Source: Lentzea atacamensis (lineage in GTDB: Bacteria > Actinomycetota > Actinomycetes > Mycobacteriales > Pseudonocardiaceae). From it: a stretch of DNA of 64,000 nt. The position numbers were made by a program, and so were the translations under genes. The stretch spans positions 62,001-126,000 of the forward strand of contig NZ_QLTT01000002.1 of assembly GCF_003269295.1 (NCBI RefSeq), written 5' to 3'. Shown one piece after another: positions 43,741 to 51,971 of the stretch; position 1 is the stretch's first letter; every line of letters begins with the position of its first letter. A model generated the notes under the pieces. That model did not search any database. It saw only the letters and a program-made list of their open reading frames with translations, and was not told where the DNA came from.

Positions 43741-43823
43741 AGCTCAACAACTCCACAGATTCCCGCGGGCCGGTGACGTGCACCTTCCCTCCCCGACCGG
43801 CACCGGTCCGCGGTCACCAGCCA

Positions 43824-43863
43824 CGGCCCTTGTCTGCACCTCCCGCGCAGGCAAGGGCCGTTT
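43824..43863. terminator. Intrinsic terminator between convergent genes
   Basis: Arms around CGGCCCTTG...TGC and GCA...CAAGGGCCG pair over ~12 bp with two small mismatches, then GTTTC. It serves the plus-strand pair ending at 43626 and the convergent SDR gene ending at 43872. Confidence 0.65.
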
Positions 43864-43871
43864 CATCGCTT

Positions 43872-44651
43872 CTAGCGGTGGGTGCCGGTCTTCCAGGTCA
43901 GATACGAGGTCAGGCCGGGGAAGAGCCGGCCGGAGAGCTCGAACGCCTTGAGCTGCCACGGGAACAGGTGCTCGGCACGTTCCTTCTCGACCGCGTCGAC
44001 GATCGCCTTCGCGCACCGCTGGGGCGTCACGGTCGGGATCAACCGCGCGATCGCCGGGATCCGTTCCTCCGCACCGGGGTTGTTGTTGAAGTACTCGCTG
44101 GAGACCTTTCCCGGCACCACTTCGCTGACTCCGACGCCGGTTCCGCGCAGGTCGAGCCGCAGTGACGCGGTCAGTCCGCGCAACGCCCACCGCGACGACT
44201 GGTAGCCGACGCAGCCGGGAATCGGCAGGCGGGACACCGGCGAGTTCACGTTGACGATCCAGCCGGAGCTCCTGGCACGCATGGCGCCCAAGTACTCCCT
44301 GGTCAGCAACAACGCCGCCAGGTACGGCACGGCGGTCATCGTCTGCAGTTCGTCGGCCGACGTGTCGTCGAGGAACAACCAACGCCCCACGCCGGCGTTG
44401 TTGACCAGCACATCGGGCGTCTCGACCTCCTCGGCGAGCGCACGGATCTGCGCGGCGTCCGCCAGATCGGCCACGTGAGCGGACGCCGAGCCACCGAACT
44501 CGATGATCCGTTTGACCTGTAGATCGAGCAGTTCGGCGCTCCGAGCCACAAGGTGGACGTGCGCGCCGTGTGCCGCGAACCGGAACGCGGCCTCGGCGCC
44601 GATCCCCTGGGACGCTCCCGTGACCAGAACCCTCTTGCCCGCCAGCTGCAT
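43872..44651 (-). CDS. SDR-family oxidoreductase with Tyr-x3-Arg site
   Basis: 259 residues from ATG 44651, which overlaps the transporter stop (ATGA). Rossmann loop 'VTGASQGIGAEAAFRFAAHG', 'VLVNNAGVGRWLF', Ser in 'VNVNSPVSRLP'. The usual Tyr-x3-Lys reads Tyr150-x3-Arg154 ('GYQSSRWALRG'). 'LRGTGVGVSEVVPGKVSSEY' and 'NNPGAEERIPAIARLIP' mark an actinobacterial subfamily where Arg also seems to occur. Arg can keep the Tyr acidic but gives lower activity in tested SDRs, so catalysis is uncertain. Third gene of the GH1-MFS-SDR operon, so perhaps it oxidises a released sugar or aglycone. Confidence 0.85.
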   Translation of the reverse strand: MQLAGKRVLVTGASQGIGAEAAFRFAAHGAHVHLVARSAELLDLQVKRIIEFGGSASAHVADLADAAQIRALAEEVETPDVLVNNAGVGRWLFLDDTSADELQTMTAVPYLAALLLTREYLGAMRARSSGWIVNVNSPVSRLPIPGCVGYQSSRWALRGLTASLRLDLRGTGVGVSEVVPGKVSSEYFNNNPGAEERIPAIARLIPTVTPQRCAKAIVDAVEKERAEHLFPWQLKAFELSGRLFPGLTSYLTWKTGTHR

Positions 44652-45862
44652 CAGACCACCGATCGCACTCGACTCATCAACACCGCCGCCAGCACGGTCG
44701 CCAGCGCCGACGCCGCGAACAGACCGCGGTAGCCACCAAGGTTGGCCAAGATCAAGGCAGCCAGCAAGGGGGCCACGACCTGCGGCAACGCGTTGGCAAC
44801 GTTCACGACGCCGAGGTCTTTCGCCCGATCGGCCGCGGACGGCAGCACCTGCGTGAGCAACGCGATCGCGACCGCCATGTAAATGCCGAAGCCGAAGCCG
44901 AGCAACGGTGCGGCGACCAGCACGGCCTCCCACGTCGGCCACACCGCCAGCAACAGGGCGGCCAGCGCCATGACCGCCGACGCGAGGTAGACGTACGGCT
45001 TGCGGCGCCCAGAACGATCACTTCGTGCGCCGAACAGCACTGCTCCTGCGGTGAGTGCCACGCCGTAGAGCGCCATCAGCTCCAGCAGACCTGTCTCGGG
45101 TGCCGGATGGTGCACCACGTCACCGAGGAAGAAAAGGAGGTACAACGTGCCGAGCGCGTTGCCCACGTTGAGCATGAAGTGTCCGAGCCAGGCCCAGGCG
45201 AAGTCGGGGTGCTCGCGCGGTGAGATCCAGAGCGTCAGCCGCACCGGCTTCTCGACCAACTTCGTGTCCGGTGTCCTCAGCACGAAGAACAACGCACCGG
45301 CCACGACGATCACCGCGCACGCCAGGTAGCCCGCCGGCAGACCGCTGACGAGCTCCGTCACCACGACCGCGCCCGCCAGCGTGCCGAGCATCTGGCTGAT
45401 ACCGATCAACCCGCCGACTTGCGCCCGCTGCACGACGGGCACCCGGTCGGGCACGGTCGACATCAGCGCGGCGAGCATGCCGCCGATCCCGGCCTGCACC
45501 AGGCACCAGCCGATCGTCATGACGTGGACCGAGTCCGCTTCGGCGAGAACGCCGAGACCGACGGCCCCCACGGCGGAACCGCCCAGCGTCCACGGATGCC
45601 GGCGGCCGAAGCGCGAGGTCGTGCGGTCGGACAAGAACCCGATGAGCGGTACCACCACCATCGACACAAAGGCGCCGACACCGGTGACCACGCCGAACAC
45701 GAACACTTTGTTCGCCTTGTCCAGCTGCTCGGCCTGCTGTGGCAGGAGGATCTGGATCGGCGCGTAGATCGCGAGCCACAAGCCGAGGTTCGCGACGAAG
45801 AGCCAGGCCATCCAGCTCCTGCGAACCGGGACGACCGGTTCGGCCACTGTTTCACTCACCAC
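44651..45862 (-). CDS. MFS transporter, glucoside-type (SLC45/GPH-like)
   Basis: 403 residues, twelve spans. The cytosolic loops read 'FLSDRTTSRFGRRHPWTLGG' and 'FGARSDRSGRRKPYVY', the duplicated D-R-x-G-R-R pattern of sugar:H+ symporters. It starts GTG 45862 or 45859 inside the end of the beta-glucosidase gene (8-11 bp overlap). Genomic pairing with a GH1 enzyme indicates uptake of beta-glucosides such as cellobiose, to be cut in the cytosol. The upstream enzyme and downstream SDR are in the same transcript. Confidence 0.88.
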   Translation of the reverse strand: MVSETVAEPVVPVRRSWMAWLFVANLGLWLAIYAPIQILLPQQAEQLDKANKVFVFGVVTGVGAFVSMVVVPLIGFLSDRTTSRFGRRHPWTLGGSAVGAVGLGVLAEADSVHVMTIGWCLVQAGIGGMLAALMSTVPDRVPVVQRAQVGGLIGISQMLGTLAGAVVVTELVSGLPAGYLACAVIVVAGALFFVLRTPDTKLVEKPVRLTLWISPREHPDFAWAWLGHFMLNVGNALGTLYLLFFLGDVVHHPAPETGLLELMALYGVALTAGAVLFGARSDRSGRRKPYVYLASAVMALAALLLAVWPTWEAVLVAAPLLGFGFGIYMAVAIALLTQVLPSAADRAKDLGVVNVANALPQVVAPLLAALILANLGGYRGLFAASALATVLAAVLMSRVRSVV

Positions 45863-47099
45863 TGATCACCCTTCTGTACCAGTGGAACGAGTCGCGAGGC
45901 GTGCGCCGCTGCGTCTCGTAGTCGACGTGGACCAGGCCGAACCGCTGCGAATAGCCGGCCTCCCACTCGAAGTTGTCGAGCAGGGACCACACGAAGTACC
46001 CGTTGACGTTCGCTGCCTGCGCGGCCTCGAGGTGGCCCTCCAGATAAGCGATCCGCTCGGCGTCCTCGATCTCGTCCGGGAAGCTGCAGCCGCTCTCGGT
46101 GACGTACACCGGTGGCAGGTCCGGGTGCCGTTCGCGGAGCTGGGTGATCATCTCGGTCAGCCCGGACGGCACGACCGGCCAGCCGAAGCCGGTGCGCGGG
46201 TACTCGTCGATCTCCACCAGCTCGAACGGCAGCGGGTTGCCCTCGGACGGCATCTTCAGCCGCGTCGGGTTGTAGTAGTTCACGCCGTAGAAGTCGAGCG
46301 GCTGGTGGATCGTCTGCAGGTCACCGTCCTCGATCGGCAGAAGATCGGCGACTGCGTCGGGATATCGGCCCGACAGAACGGGATCCGCGTACATCCAGTT
46401 GTGGATTTCGCTGTAGGCCTCGGCAGCGGGTACGTCGTTCGGAGTAGCCGGCCAGGCGGGCGTGTGGTTGTTCGCCGTGCCGACCCGGTGCGCGTTGAAC
46501 GACCGGAGCACCTCGACCGCACGACCGTGAGCCAAGTTCAGGTGGTGGGCAGTCGGCAACGCGTCGAAGAGCAACGTCTTGCCCGGCGCGTGCTCACCGA
46601 TCGCGTAGCCCTGCAACGTCACCATCGCGGGCTCGTTGATCGGGATCCACATCTGCACCCGGTCGGCGAGACGGTCCGCGACCAGCGCGGTGTAGTCGGC
46701 GAACCGGTCGGCGATGTCGCGGCCCAGCCACCCGCCCTCGGCTTCGAGCTCCAGCGGGGTGTCCCAGTGGTACAGCGTGGCGACCGGCGCGATGCCGACA
46801 TCGACGAGCGCGTCGACCAGGCGGTCGTAGAAGTCGAGGCCCTCGGCGTTGACAGGCCCCTTGCCGGAGGGCTGGATGCGCGGCCACGCGACGGAGAACC
46901 GGTACGCGTTCACGCCGAGCTGCGTCATGAGCGCAACGTCTTCGCGCCAGCGGTGGTAATGATCGCAAGCAACGCTGGCGTTCTGGTTCTCGTGTACCGG
47001 AGTGAACTCGTCCCACACGGAGGGACCCCGGCCGCCGGCGCCGAACGCGCCCTCGATCTGGAACGCGGACGTGGACACTCCCCAAAGGAAGTCGCTCAT
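45852..47099 (-). CDS. GH1 family beta-glucosidase
   Basis: 415 residues. ATG 47099 with GGAGGA upstream. Retaining TIM-barrel glycosidase: 'FLWGVSTSAFQIEGAFG', acid/base Glu156 in 'IPINEPAM', nucleophile Glu335 in 'VYVTESGCSFP' (usual 'ITENG'; Ser replaces Asn), and the ending 'YFVWSLLDNFEWEAGYSQRF'. No signal peptide, so cytosolic. Slightly short for GH1 (usual ~450), with shorter surface loops. First gene of the operon with the MFS transporter and SDR, divergent from the TetR gene. Confidence 0.93.
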   Translation of the reverse strand: MSDFLWGVSTSAFQIEGAFGAGGRGPSVWDEFTPVHENQNASVACDHYHRWREDVALMTQLGVNAYRFSVAWPRIQPSGKGPVNAEGLDFYDRLVDALVDVGIAPVATLYHWDTPLELEAEGGWLGRDIADRFADYTALVADRLADRVQMWIPINEPAMVTLQGYAIGEHAPGKTLLFDALPTAHHLNLAHGRAVEVLRSFNAHRVGTANNHTPAWPATPNDVPAAEAYSEIHNWMYADPVLSGRYPDAVADLLPIEDGDLQTIHQPLDFYGVNYYNPTRLKMPSEGNPLPFELVEIDEYPRTGFGWPVVPSGLTEMITQLRERHPDLPPVYVTESGCSFPDEIEDAERIAYLEGHLEAAQAANVNGYFVWSLLDNFEWEAGYSQRFGLVHVDYETQRRTPRDSFHWYRRVISGE

Positions 47100-47211
47100 C
47101 GATCCTCCAAATGTGAAACTTGTTCGGATCGTAGGCGTGTTGACAGGCTCAGGGAAGTGAGAAGGCCGTACAACAGGCAAGATGGATGTACCCGAACTAC
47201 TGGGAGTCGCC

Positions 47212-47826
47212 GTGACGAGCACCACCCCGCTTCGCCGTCAGCCGGTCCAGCAGCGCAGCGCCAAGAGAGTAGAGCGAATGCTCGAGGCCTGCGCGACCCT
47301 CATCGACGAGGTGGGCTACGACGGCGTCACAACGACGTTGATCGCGGAGAGAGCGGGTGTCGCGGTCGGCTCGCTGTACCAGTTCTTCCCGGACAAGAGA
47401 GCCGTCGTGCAGGCGCTGACCCTGCGCAACGTCGACAGGTTCTCCCAGGGCATCACCGAACGGCTCGAGCAGGCGACGCTGGAGCACTGGTGGGACGCCG
47501 TGGACACGGTGTTCGACGTCTACGTGACGATGCACCGCGAGATCCCCGCGTTCGGGAGGCTGCACTTCGGTGACGTCGTGGACATGCGGCTGCTGGACGA
47601 CCGCCGCGACAACAACGCGGTCATCTCCGACAAGATCTCCGAGCTCATCTCCGTCAACTTCGGAATTCCGATGAGCGAGGTCCAGCTGCCGATCGCGATC
47701 GCCGTGGAGGCGGCCGACGCCGTGATGAAGATGGCGTTCCGCAACGCCCCGACGGGCGACCAGGCGATCCTGACCGAAGCGAGGGCACTGGTCAGGGGTT
47801 ACCTGTCGTCGCGGTTGCCCGCCTAG
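47212..47826 (+). CDS. TetR-family regulator of the glucoside operon
   Basis: 204 residues. GTG 47212 is chosen over ATG 47182 because GGGAG sits 5 bp upstream and relatives begin 'TSTTPLRRQPVQQRSAKRVE'. HTH: 'TTTLIAERAGVAVGSLYQFF' and 'PDKRAVVQALTLRN'. The ligand domain 'TMHREIPAFGRLHFGDVVDM' is helical and unassigned. It is divergent from the GH1-MFS-SDR operon across ~110 bp, so it most likely represses it until a sugar or aglycone binds; no clear operator palindrome was found. Its stop overlaps the convergent gene by 3-4 bp. Confidence 0.85.
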   Translation: MTSTTPLRRQPVQQRSAKRVERMLEACATLIDEVGYDGVTTTLIAERAGVAVGSLYQFFPDKRAVVQALTLRNVDRFSQGITERLEQATLEHWWDAVDTVFDVYVTMHREIPAFGRLHFGDVVDMRLLDDRRDNNAVISDKISELISVNFGIPMSEVQLPIAIAVEAADAVMKMAFRNAPTGDQAILTEARALVRGYLSSRLPA

Positions 47827-49004
47827 CCGAAGTTGTGCCGCTCGCCGCGGTACGTCGGCACGGTGCGCTCGATGCGGTCACCGTGCAGGAGATGCACCTC
47901 GTCGAACCGCTCGAACAGCTCACCGGCCTTGGCGTGCCGCATCCAGACGCGGTCACCGATCTTCAGCTGCTCCGCGGCCTTGCCGGTGACCGGTGTCTGC
48001 ACCTCACCCGCGCCTTCGAGGCCGAGCGTCTTCAACCCCTCCGGCAGGTACGGCGACGGCTGCCGGTCGGGCGTCGGTGTGCCGGACGCGATGTAGCCGC
48101 CGGCGAAGAGCGTCGCCGTGCGCTTGTTCGGCTTGCGGACCACGGACAGCGCGAAGAGCGCAGCGGGTTCCGGCTTGAACGCCTGGTAGCCGTCGAAGAG
48201 CGTCGGACCGAAGAGCCCGGAGCCTGCCGCGAGCTCCGTGACGGACGGGTCGGTGCCGGTCAGCTCGAGGCTGCCTGTGCCACCGCCGTTGACGAACTCC
48301 AGGTCGGCCACCTGCCGGATCGCGGTGACCGCGGCGGTGCGACGGGCGATCAGCTCGGGTCCGGACTTGGACTGGATGAGCCGGATGCCGATGGCGCGCA
48401 ACGGCTGCCCCGGCGGGTTGTCGCCGAGGCCCGCGATCTGGCCTTCGTACGCCATGACGCCGACGAGCTTGAAGCCCCGCCTCTGGTTGATCTTGGCGGC
48501 CAGGACCTTCGCCTGCTGCGGCGTGTGGACCGGCGAGCGGCGAGGGCCGATGTGCACGCCGGGCAACGGACGCCACGAGACGTCCAGCTCCAGGCAGACG
48601 CGGAGGTCCGAGTGCGGGCCGATCGCGGCGTCCACAAAGTCGAGGTGCTCGATCGAGTCGACCATGATCGTGACGCGCTGACGTGCGATTTCGTTCGCCG
48701 CGAGCTTCTGCAGCGAGGCGCGGTCGGCGGTCGGATAGGCCACCAGCAGGTCGTCGCTGACGTTCTGTTCGGACAACCACAGCGCCTCGGCCAGCGAGTA
48801 GCACATCACGCCCCGGTAGCCGGGCCGTTCGAGCGCCCGGCTCACCAGGTCGCGCACACGGATCGACTTGCTCGCGACCCGGATCGGATGACCGGCAGCG
48901 CGACGGGCGAGGTCCGCCGCGTTGTAGTCGAAGGCGTCCAGATCGACGATCGCGAACGGAGGATCGAGATCCTTCGTCGCGACGTCGAGTCGTGTTCTGC
49001 GCAT
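47823..49004 (-). CDS. PLP fold-type III amino-acid deaminase/aldolase
   Basis: 393 residues. N-terminal alanine-racemase-type barrel with the PLP Lys in 'RVASKSIRVRDLV'. 'GVMCYSLAEALWLSEQ', 'DLRVCLELDVSWRPLPG', 'VGVMAYEGQIAGLGD' and 'FVNGGGTGSLELTGTDPSVT' are typical of the D-threonine aldolase/D-serine dehydratase-like group. The C-terminal beta domain has the likely metal site 'GDRVWMRHAKAGELFERFDE' and 'HLLHGD'. It would split or deaminate a D-beta-hydroxy amino acid. This gene is commonly divergent from the sugar-lactone oxidase found here at 49091. ATG 49004 is clear. Confidence 0.85.
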   Translation of the reverse strand: MRRTRLDVATKDLDPPFAIVDLDAFDYNAADLARRAAGHPIRVASKSIRVRDLVSRALERPGYRGVMCYSLAEALWLSEQNVSDDLLVAYPTADRASLQKLAANEIARQRVTIMVDSIEHLDFVDAAIGPHSDLRVCLELDVSWRPLPGVHIGPRRSPVHTPQQAKVLAAKINQRRGFKLVGVMAYEGQIAGLGDNPPGQPLRAIGIRLIQSKSGPELIARRTAAVTAIRQVADLEFVNGGGTGSLELTGTDPSVTELAAGSGLFGPTLFDGYQAFKPEPAALFALSVVRKPNKRTATLFAGGYIASGTPTPDRQPSPYLPEGLKTLGLEGAGEVQTPVTGKAAEQLKIGDRVWMRHAKAGELFERFDEVHLLHGDRIERTVPTYRGERHNFG

Positions 49005-49035
49005 GCGTTGACGGTACGTCGTAAACCCTTGAAAC

Positions 49036-49050
49036 GTGAAGAGCTTTCAC
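49036..49050. promoter_or_regulatory. Small palindrome in a divergent promoter
   Basis: GTGAA and TTCAC arms around a 5-bp centre between the aldolase start (49004) and the oxidase start (49091). Position fits a shared operator, but no regulator gene is adjacent and the arms are short. Confidence 0.35.
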
Positions 49051-49090
49051 TTACGTTACTCGCAGGTCACACTCTCTCGTGGAGGAACGC

Positions 49091-50371
49091 GTGTGGACGA
49101 ACTGGGCTAGAACGGCTTCGTGCACGCCTACGCGCGTGGTCCACCCGTCGAGCACGGACGAGATCGCAGCGGCGGTCGTGTCCGGAGGCCGTGTCCGCGC
49201 GCGGGGCAGCGGTCACTCGTTCAACGACATCGCGGTCGCGCCGGAAGTGGCGCTCGACCTCGACCGCTGGACGGGAATCGTGCGCGCGGACACGGAGACC
49301 GGCCTGGTGACCGTCCGCTCCGGCACGCCGTTGCGCGTTCTCAACGCCGACCTGCACCGCCTCGGTCTCGCCATGCCGAACCTCGGTGACATCGACGCCC
49401 AGACCGTCGCGGGTGCCGTCTCCACCTCCACCCACGGCACCGGCGCCAAGCTCGGCGTGCTGGCCACGGCCATCGCCGGACTGGAGCTCGTGCTGGCCGA
49501 CGGATCCGTCGTCACGTGCTCCCGTTCGGAACGCCCGGACCTCTTCAACGCCGCCCGCGTCGGCCTCGGCGCGTTGGGCATCATCAGCACGATCACGCTG
49601 CAGTGCGTGCCGTCGTTCGTCTTGCACGCCTCGGAAGCGCCGGGCCGGCTGGACGCGGTGCTGGAGCAGTTCGACGACCTGTGCGCGGTCGAGGACCACG
49701 TCGAGTTCCACTGGTTCACGCACTCGGACCGGGTGATCCTCAAGCGCAACAACAGGATCCCGGAACCGGCCGAGCCGCTGTCGCGCGCACGTCAGCTCTG
49801 GGAGTACGAGGTCATGGAGAACGCCGCGTTCGGCGCGGTGTGCAAGGTGGCCAAGGCGTTCCCGCGCTACACCAGGAAGCTGAACGAGGTCTGCGGTTCG
49901 CTGATCTCGGAGCGGTCCTATTCGGACTACTCGCACAACGTCTTCGTGACGCCCCGGCGCGTCCGGTTCGTGGAGACCGAGTTCTCGATCCCGCGCGAGA
50001 CGCTGATGGACGTCATCGCGGAGCTCCGCGCGGTCGCGAACAGGCTCGGTGACCGGGACGCGCTGATCGTGCCGTGCGAGGTGCGGGTGGCGCAGGCCGA
50101 CGACATCTGGCTGTCCACCGCGTCCGGCCGCGACACCGCCTACATCTCGATGCACCAGGCGCTCGGCATGCAGTACAAGGCCTTCTTCGACGCCTACGCG
50201 AGCATCGCCGCGTCCGTCGGAGGACGTCCGCACTGGGGCAAGATGCACGACCTGACCGCCGAGCAGCTGCGGCCGCTGTACCCGCACTTCGACGACTTCC
50301 TGCGGGTGCGCGACGAGGTCGATCCAGGCAGGACGTTCACGAACCCCTACCTGGACCGGGTGCTCGGCTAG
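49091..50371 (+). CDS. D-arabinono-1,4-lactone oxidase family FAD enzyme
   Basis: 426 residues. GTG 49091 has GGAGGA at ideal distance and gives 'WTNWARTASCTPTRVVHPSS', the normal start. VAO-type FAD domain: 'RARGSGHSFNDIAVAPEVAL' (the His binds FAD covalently in relatives), 'NLGDIDAQTVAGAVSTSTHG' and 'VLADGSVVTCSRSERPDLFN'. The C-terminal 'GRPHWGKMHDL' is the ALO/GULO family signature. It oxidises a sugar-1,4-lactone or an alditol to an ascorbate-type product with release of H2O2. Commonly paired with the PLP enzyme on the other side. The stop overlaps the convergent gene by 4 bp. Confidence 0.92.
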   Translation: MWTNWARTASCTPTRVVHPSSTDEIAAAVVSGGRVRARGSGHSFNDIAVAPEVALDLDRWTGIVRADTETGLVTVRSGTPLRVLNADLHRLGLAMPNLGDIDAQTVAGAVSTSTHGTGAKLGVLATAIAGLELVLADGSVVTCSRSERPDLFNAARVGLGALGIISTITLQCVPSFVLHASEAPGRLDAVLEQFDDLCAVEDHVEFHWFTHSDRVILKRNNRIPEPAEPLSRARQLWEYEVMENAAFGAVCKVAKAFPRYTRKLNEVCGSLISERSYSDYSHNVFVTPRRVRFVETEFSIPRETLMDVIAELRAVANRLGDRDALIVPCEVRVAQADDIWLSTASGRDTAYISMHQALGMQYKAFFDAYASIAASVGGRPHWGKMHDLTAEQLRPLYPHFDDFLRVRDEVDPGRTFTNPYLDRVLG

Positions 50372-51024
50372 AGGATCTCGCGAACGGCGTCGGCGACCGG
50401 CGTCTCGCCGTTCACCAGTTCCAGCGTCTTGCCGATCGTGTTGGGAGCGTTGAGCAACTCCGCCAGCACGGCGGCCACGTCGGCCCTCGTGACGGACGCA
50501 CGCGGCAGCCGGGGCGCGGCCAGCGTGACCAGTCCGGTGGGCGGGTCGTTCACCAGCGGCCCCGGCCGCAGGATCGTCCAATCGAGATCCCGCGGCTTCA
50601 GGTCGTCTTCCGCCGCGCGCTTGGCCTTCAGGTAGACCGCGAACTCGGGATCCACGGAAGGCGAGTCGGCGGACTCGATTCCGACGGTCGACACCTGGAG
50701 GAACCGCCGCACCCCCGCCTCGGCCGCAGCCGAGGCGAACAGGGCGGCGGCCCCGAAGTCCACGGTGTCCTTGCGGGCGGCTCCTGAGCCTGCCCCTGCG
50801 CCTGCGGCGAAGACCGCGGCGTCCGCGCCGTTCAAATACGCGGCGACCGAGTCGACTGTGGCCGACTCCAGATCGCACAGCACCGGAACGGCTCCGGCTT
50901 CCTGCACGTCGCTGAAGTGATCGGGGTTGCGGACCAGTGCGGTTGCCGCGTCTCCACGGGTGGCCAGCAGCTGCTCGAGGAGCAACGCGATCTGCCCGTG
51001 TCCGCCGGCTATGACTACTCGCAT
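50368..51024 (-). CDS. NAD(P)-binding protein (atypical SDR)
   Basis: 218 residues from ATG 51024; a longer frame is unlikely. 'VVIAGGHGQIALLLEQLLAT' is the glycine loop of the NmrA/SDR_a5-like family. 'DAAVFAAGAGAGSGAARKDT', 'GVRRFLQVSTVGIESAD', 'YLKAKRAAEDDLKPRDLDW' and 'TILRPGPLVNDPPTG' follow. The Tyr-x3-Lys is kept ('YLKAK'). Likely a sugar-nucleotide or quinone sensor/reductase; function not defined. Convergent with the lactone oxidase by 4 bp. Confidence 0.85.
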   Translation of the reverse strand: MRVVIAGGHGQIALLLEQLLATRGDAATALVRNPDHFSDVQEAGAVPVLCDLESATVDSVAAYLNGADAAVFAAGAGAGSGAARKDTVDFGAAALFASAAAEAGVRRFLQVSTVGIESADSPSVDPEFAVYLKAKRAAEDDLKPRDLDWTILRPGPLVNDPPTGLVTLAAPRLPRASVTRADVAAVLAELLNAPNTIGKTLELVNGETPVADAVREIL

Positions 51025-51038
51025 GCCCCGACCGTAGA

Positions 51039-51656
51039 TCAGGAAGCGGTGGCGAGCACCTGCTCGTAGACCAGCTCGTTGACCCAGCGGGTGATGGCGG
51101 TGTCCTCGGCGGGCACGTGCTCCTGGCGGCCGGAGACGTCGACCGAGAGGTCCTTCTCGTCGTCGGCCAGCAGCACCGAGACGCCGTAGCGACGCACGCG
51201 CGGCAGGCAGTTCGACAGGTAGTCGTGCGAGAACGCGACCGACTCCGGCAGCACGACCGCGGCGTTGCCGTAGCGCGCGAAGGGGACGGCGGACGCGAGC
51301 GCGGTGCGCCAGTGGCGGGCGACGGCCAGGACGCCGACGATGCGGACGGCGGCCGGCGGGACGCGGCCTTCCATCTCCGGCCACACCCACGTGGAGACGG
51401 TGGTCTTGTCGGCCTCAGGGCCCGCACCCACGCACACGCGCTCGGCGTGGGCGTCGGCCAGAAGCTCGGCCACGACGACGACCTTGCGGCCCATCAGGAC
51501 CATCTCGGGGAGAACCACGCCGTGCCAGCCGAGGCGGATCGCCGCCGCGGCTGCCAACTCCTCGACGGACGCGGGCAGTTCCGGAACCGGGAGCGCGGTG
51601 GTCGACAGTCCCTGTGCGCTGCCGGGTGCCGCGATCCTTGCTGGGGTGCTGCTCAC
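51039..51656 (-). CDS. Conserved-style unknown protein
   Basis: 205 residues from GTG 51656, with GAGGAGG upstream; earlier in-frame codons lack support. No signal or membrane span. Regular beta-alpha alternation: 'IRLGWHGVVLPEMVLMGRKV', 'GRVPPAAVRIVGVLAVARHW', 'FSHDYLSNCLPRVRRYGVSV' and 'LADDEKDLSVDVSGRQEHV'. The layout suits a small nucleoside-binding or restriction-like domain, but nothing catalytic is evident. Only 14 bp separate it from the NAD(P)-binding gene, suggesting co-transcription. Confidence 0.6.
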   Translation of the reverse strand: MSSTPARIAAPGSAQGLSTTALPVPELPASVEELAAAAAIRLGWHGVVLPEMVLMGRKVVVVAELLADAHAERVCVGAGPEADKTTVSTWVWPEMEGRVPPAAVRIVGVLAVARHWRTALASAVPFARYGNAAVVLPESVAFSHDYLSNCLPRVRRYGVSVLLADDEKDLSVDVSGRQEHVPAEDTAITRWVNELVYEQVLATAS

Positions 51657-51971
51657 GCCAGTGCCTCCTCGCAACCCGCGGCGGTCGATCCGCCGCGTTT
51701 CGACTCGTGCTCTGGATAAGGCGTACCAGGAAGCGCGCGGCCCGCCCCCAGGTCGCCACACCCCCTGCGATCGACGGCGCCGACCGGTCGGTGACCGGTC
51801 GAAGAGTGGCGCGGGGAGTTCGGTCCTACGGTGCTGCCGTCTGGGTGACGTTAATCCGGTTGGACGCACCAAAAGTGCTGCTCAGAGTGGGTGCTCTACG
51901 CGTGGGGACGAAAAGCCGGTCAGCGTCGCCGGTCACCGTCCGTCGACCGTTCACCGCGCCAGAACGACCAC
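51657..51971. other. Gene-free region with small palindromes
   Basis: Both flanking genes are on the minus strand, so this holds the promoter of the 51656 gene. Around 51779-51801 the palindromic octamer GACCGGTC occurs twice in a near-tandem arrangement, and a GCGGCGG/CCGCCGC hairpin lies near 51677-51695. Nothing that could be a protein was found. Confidence 0.4.
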
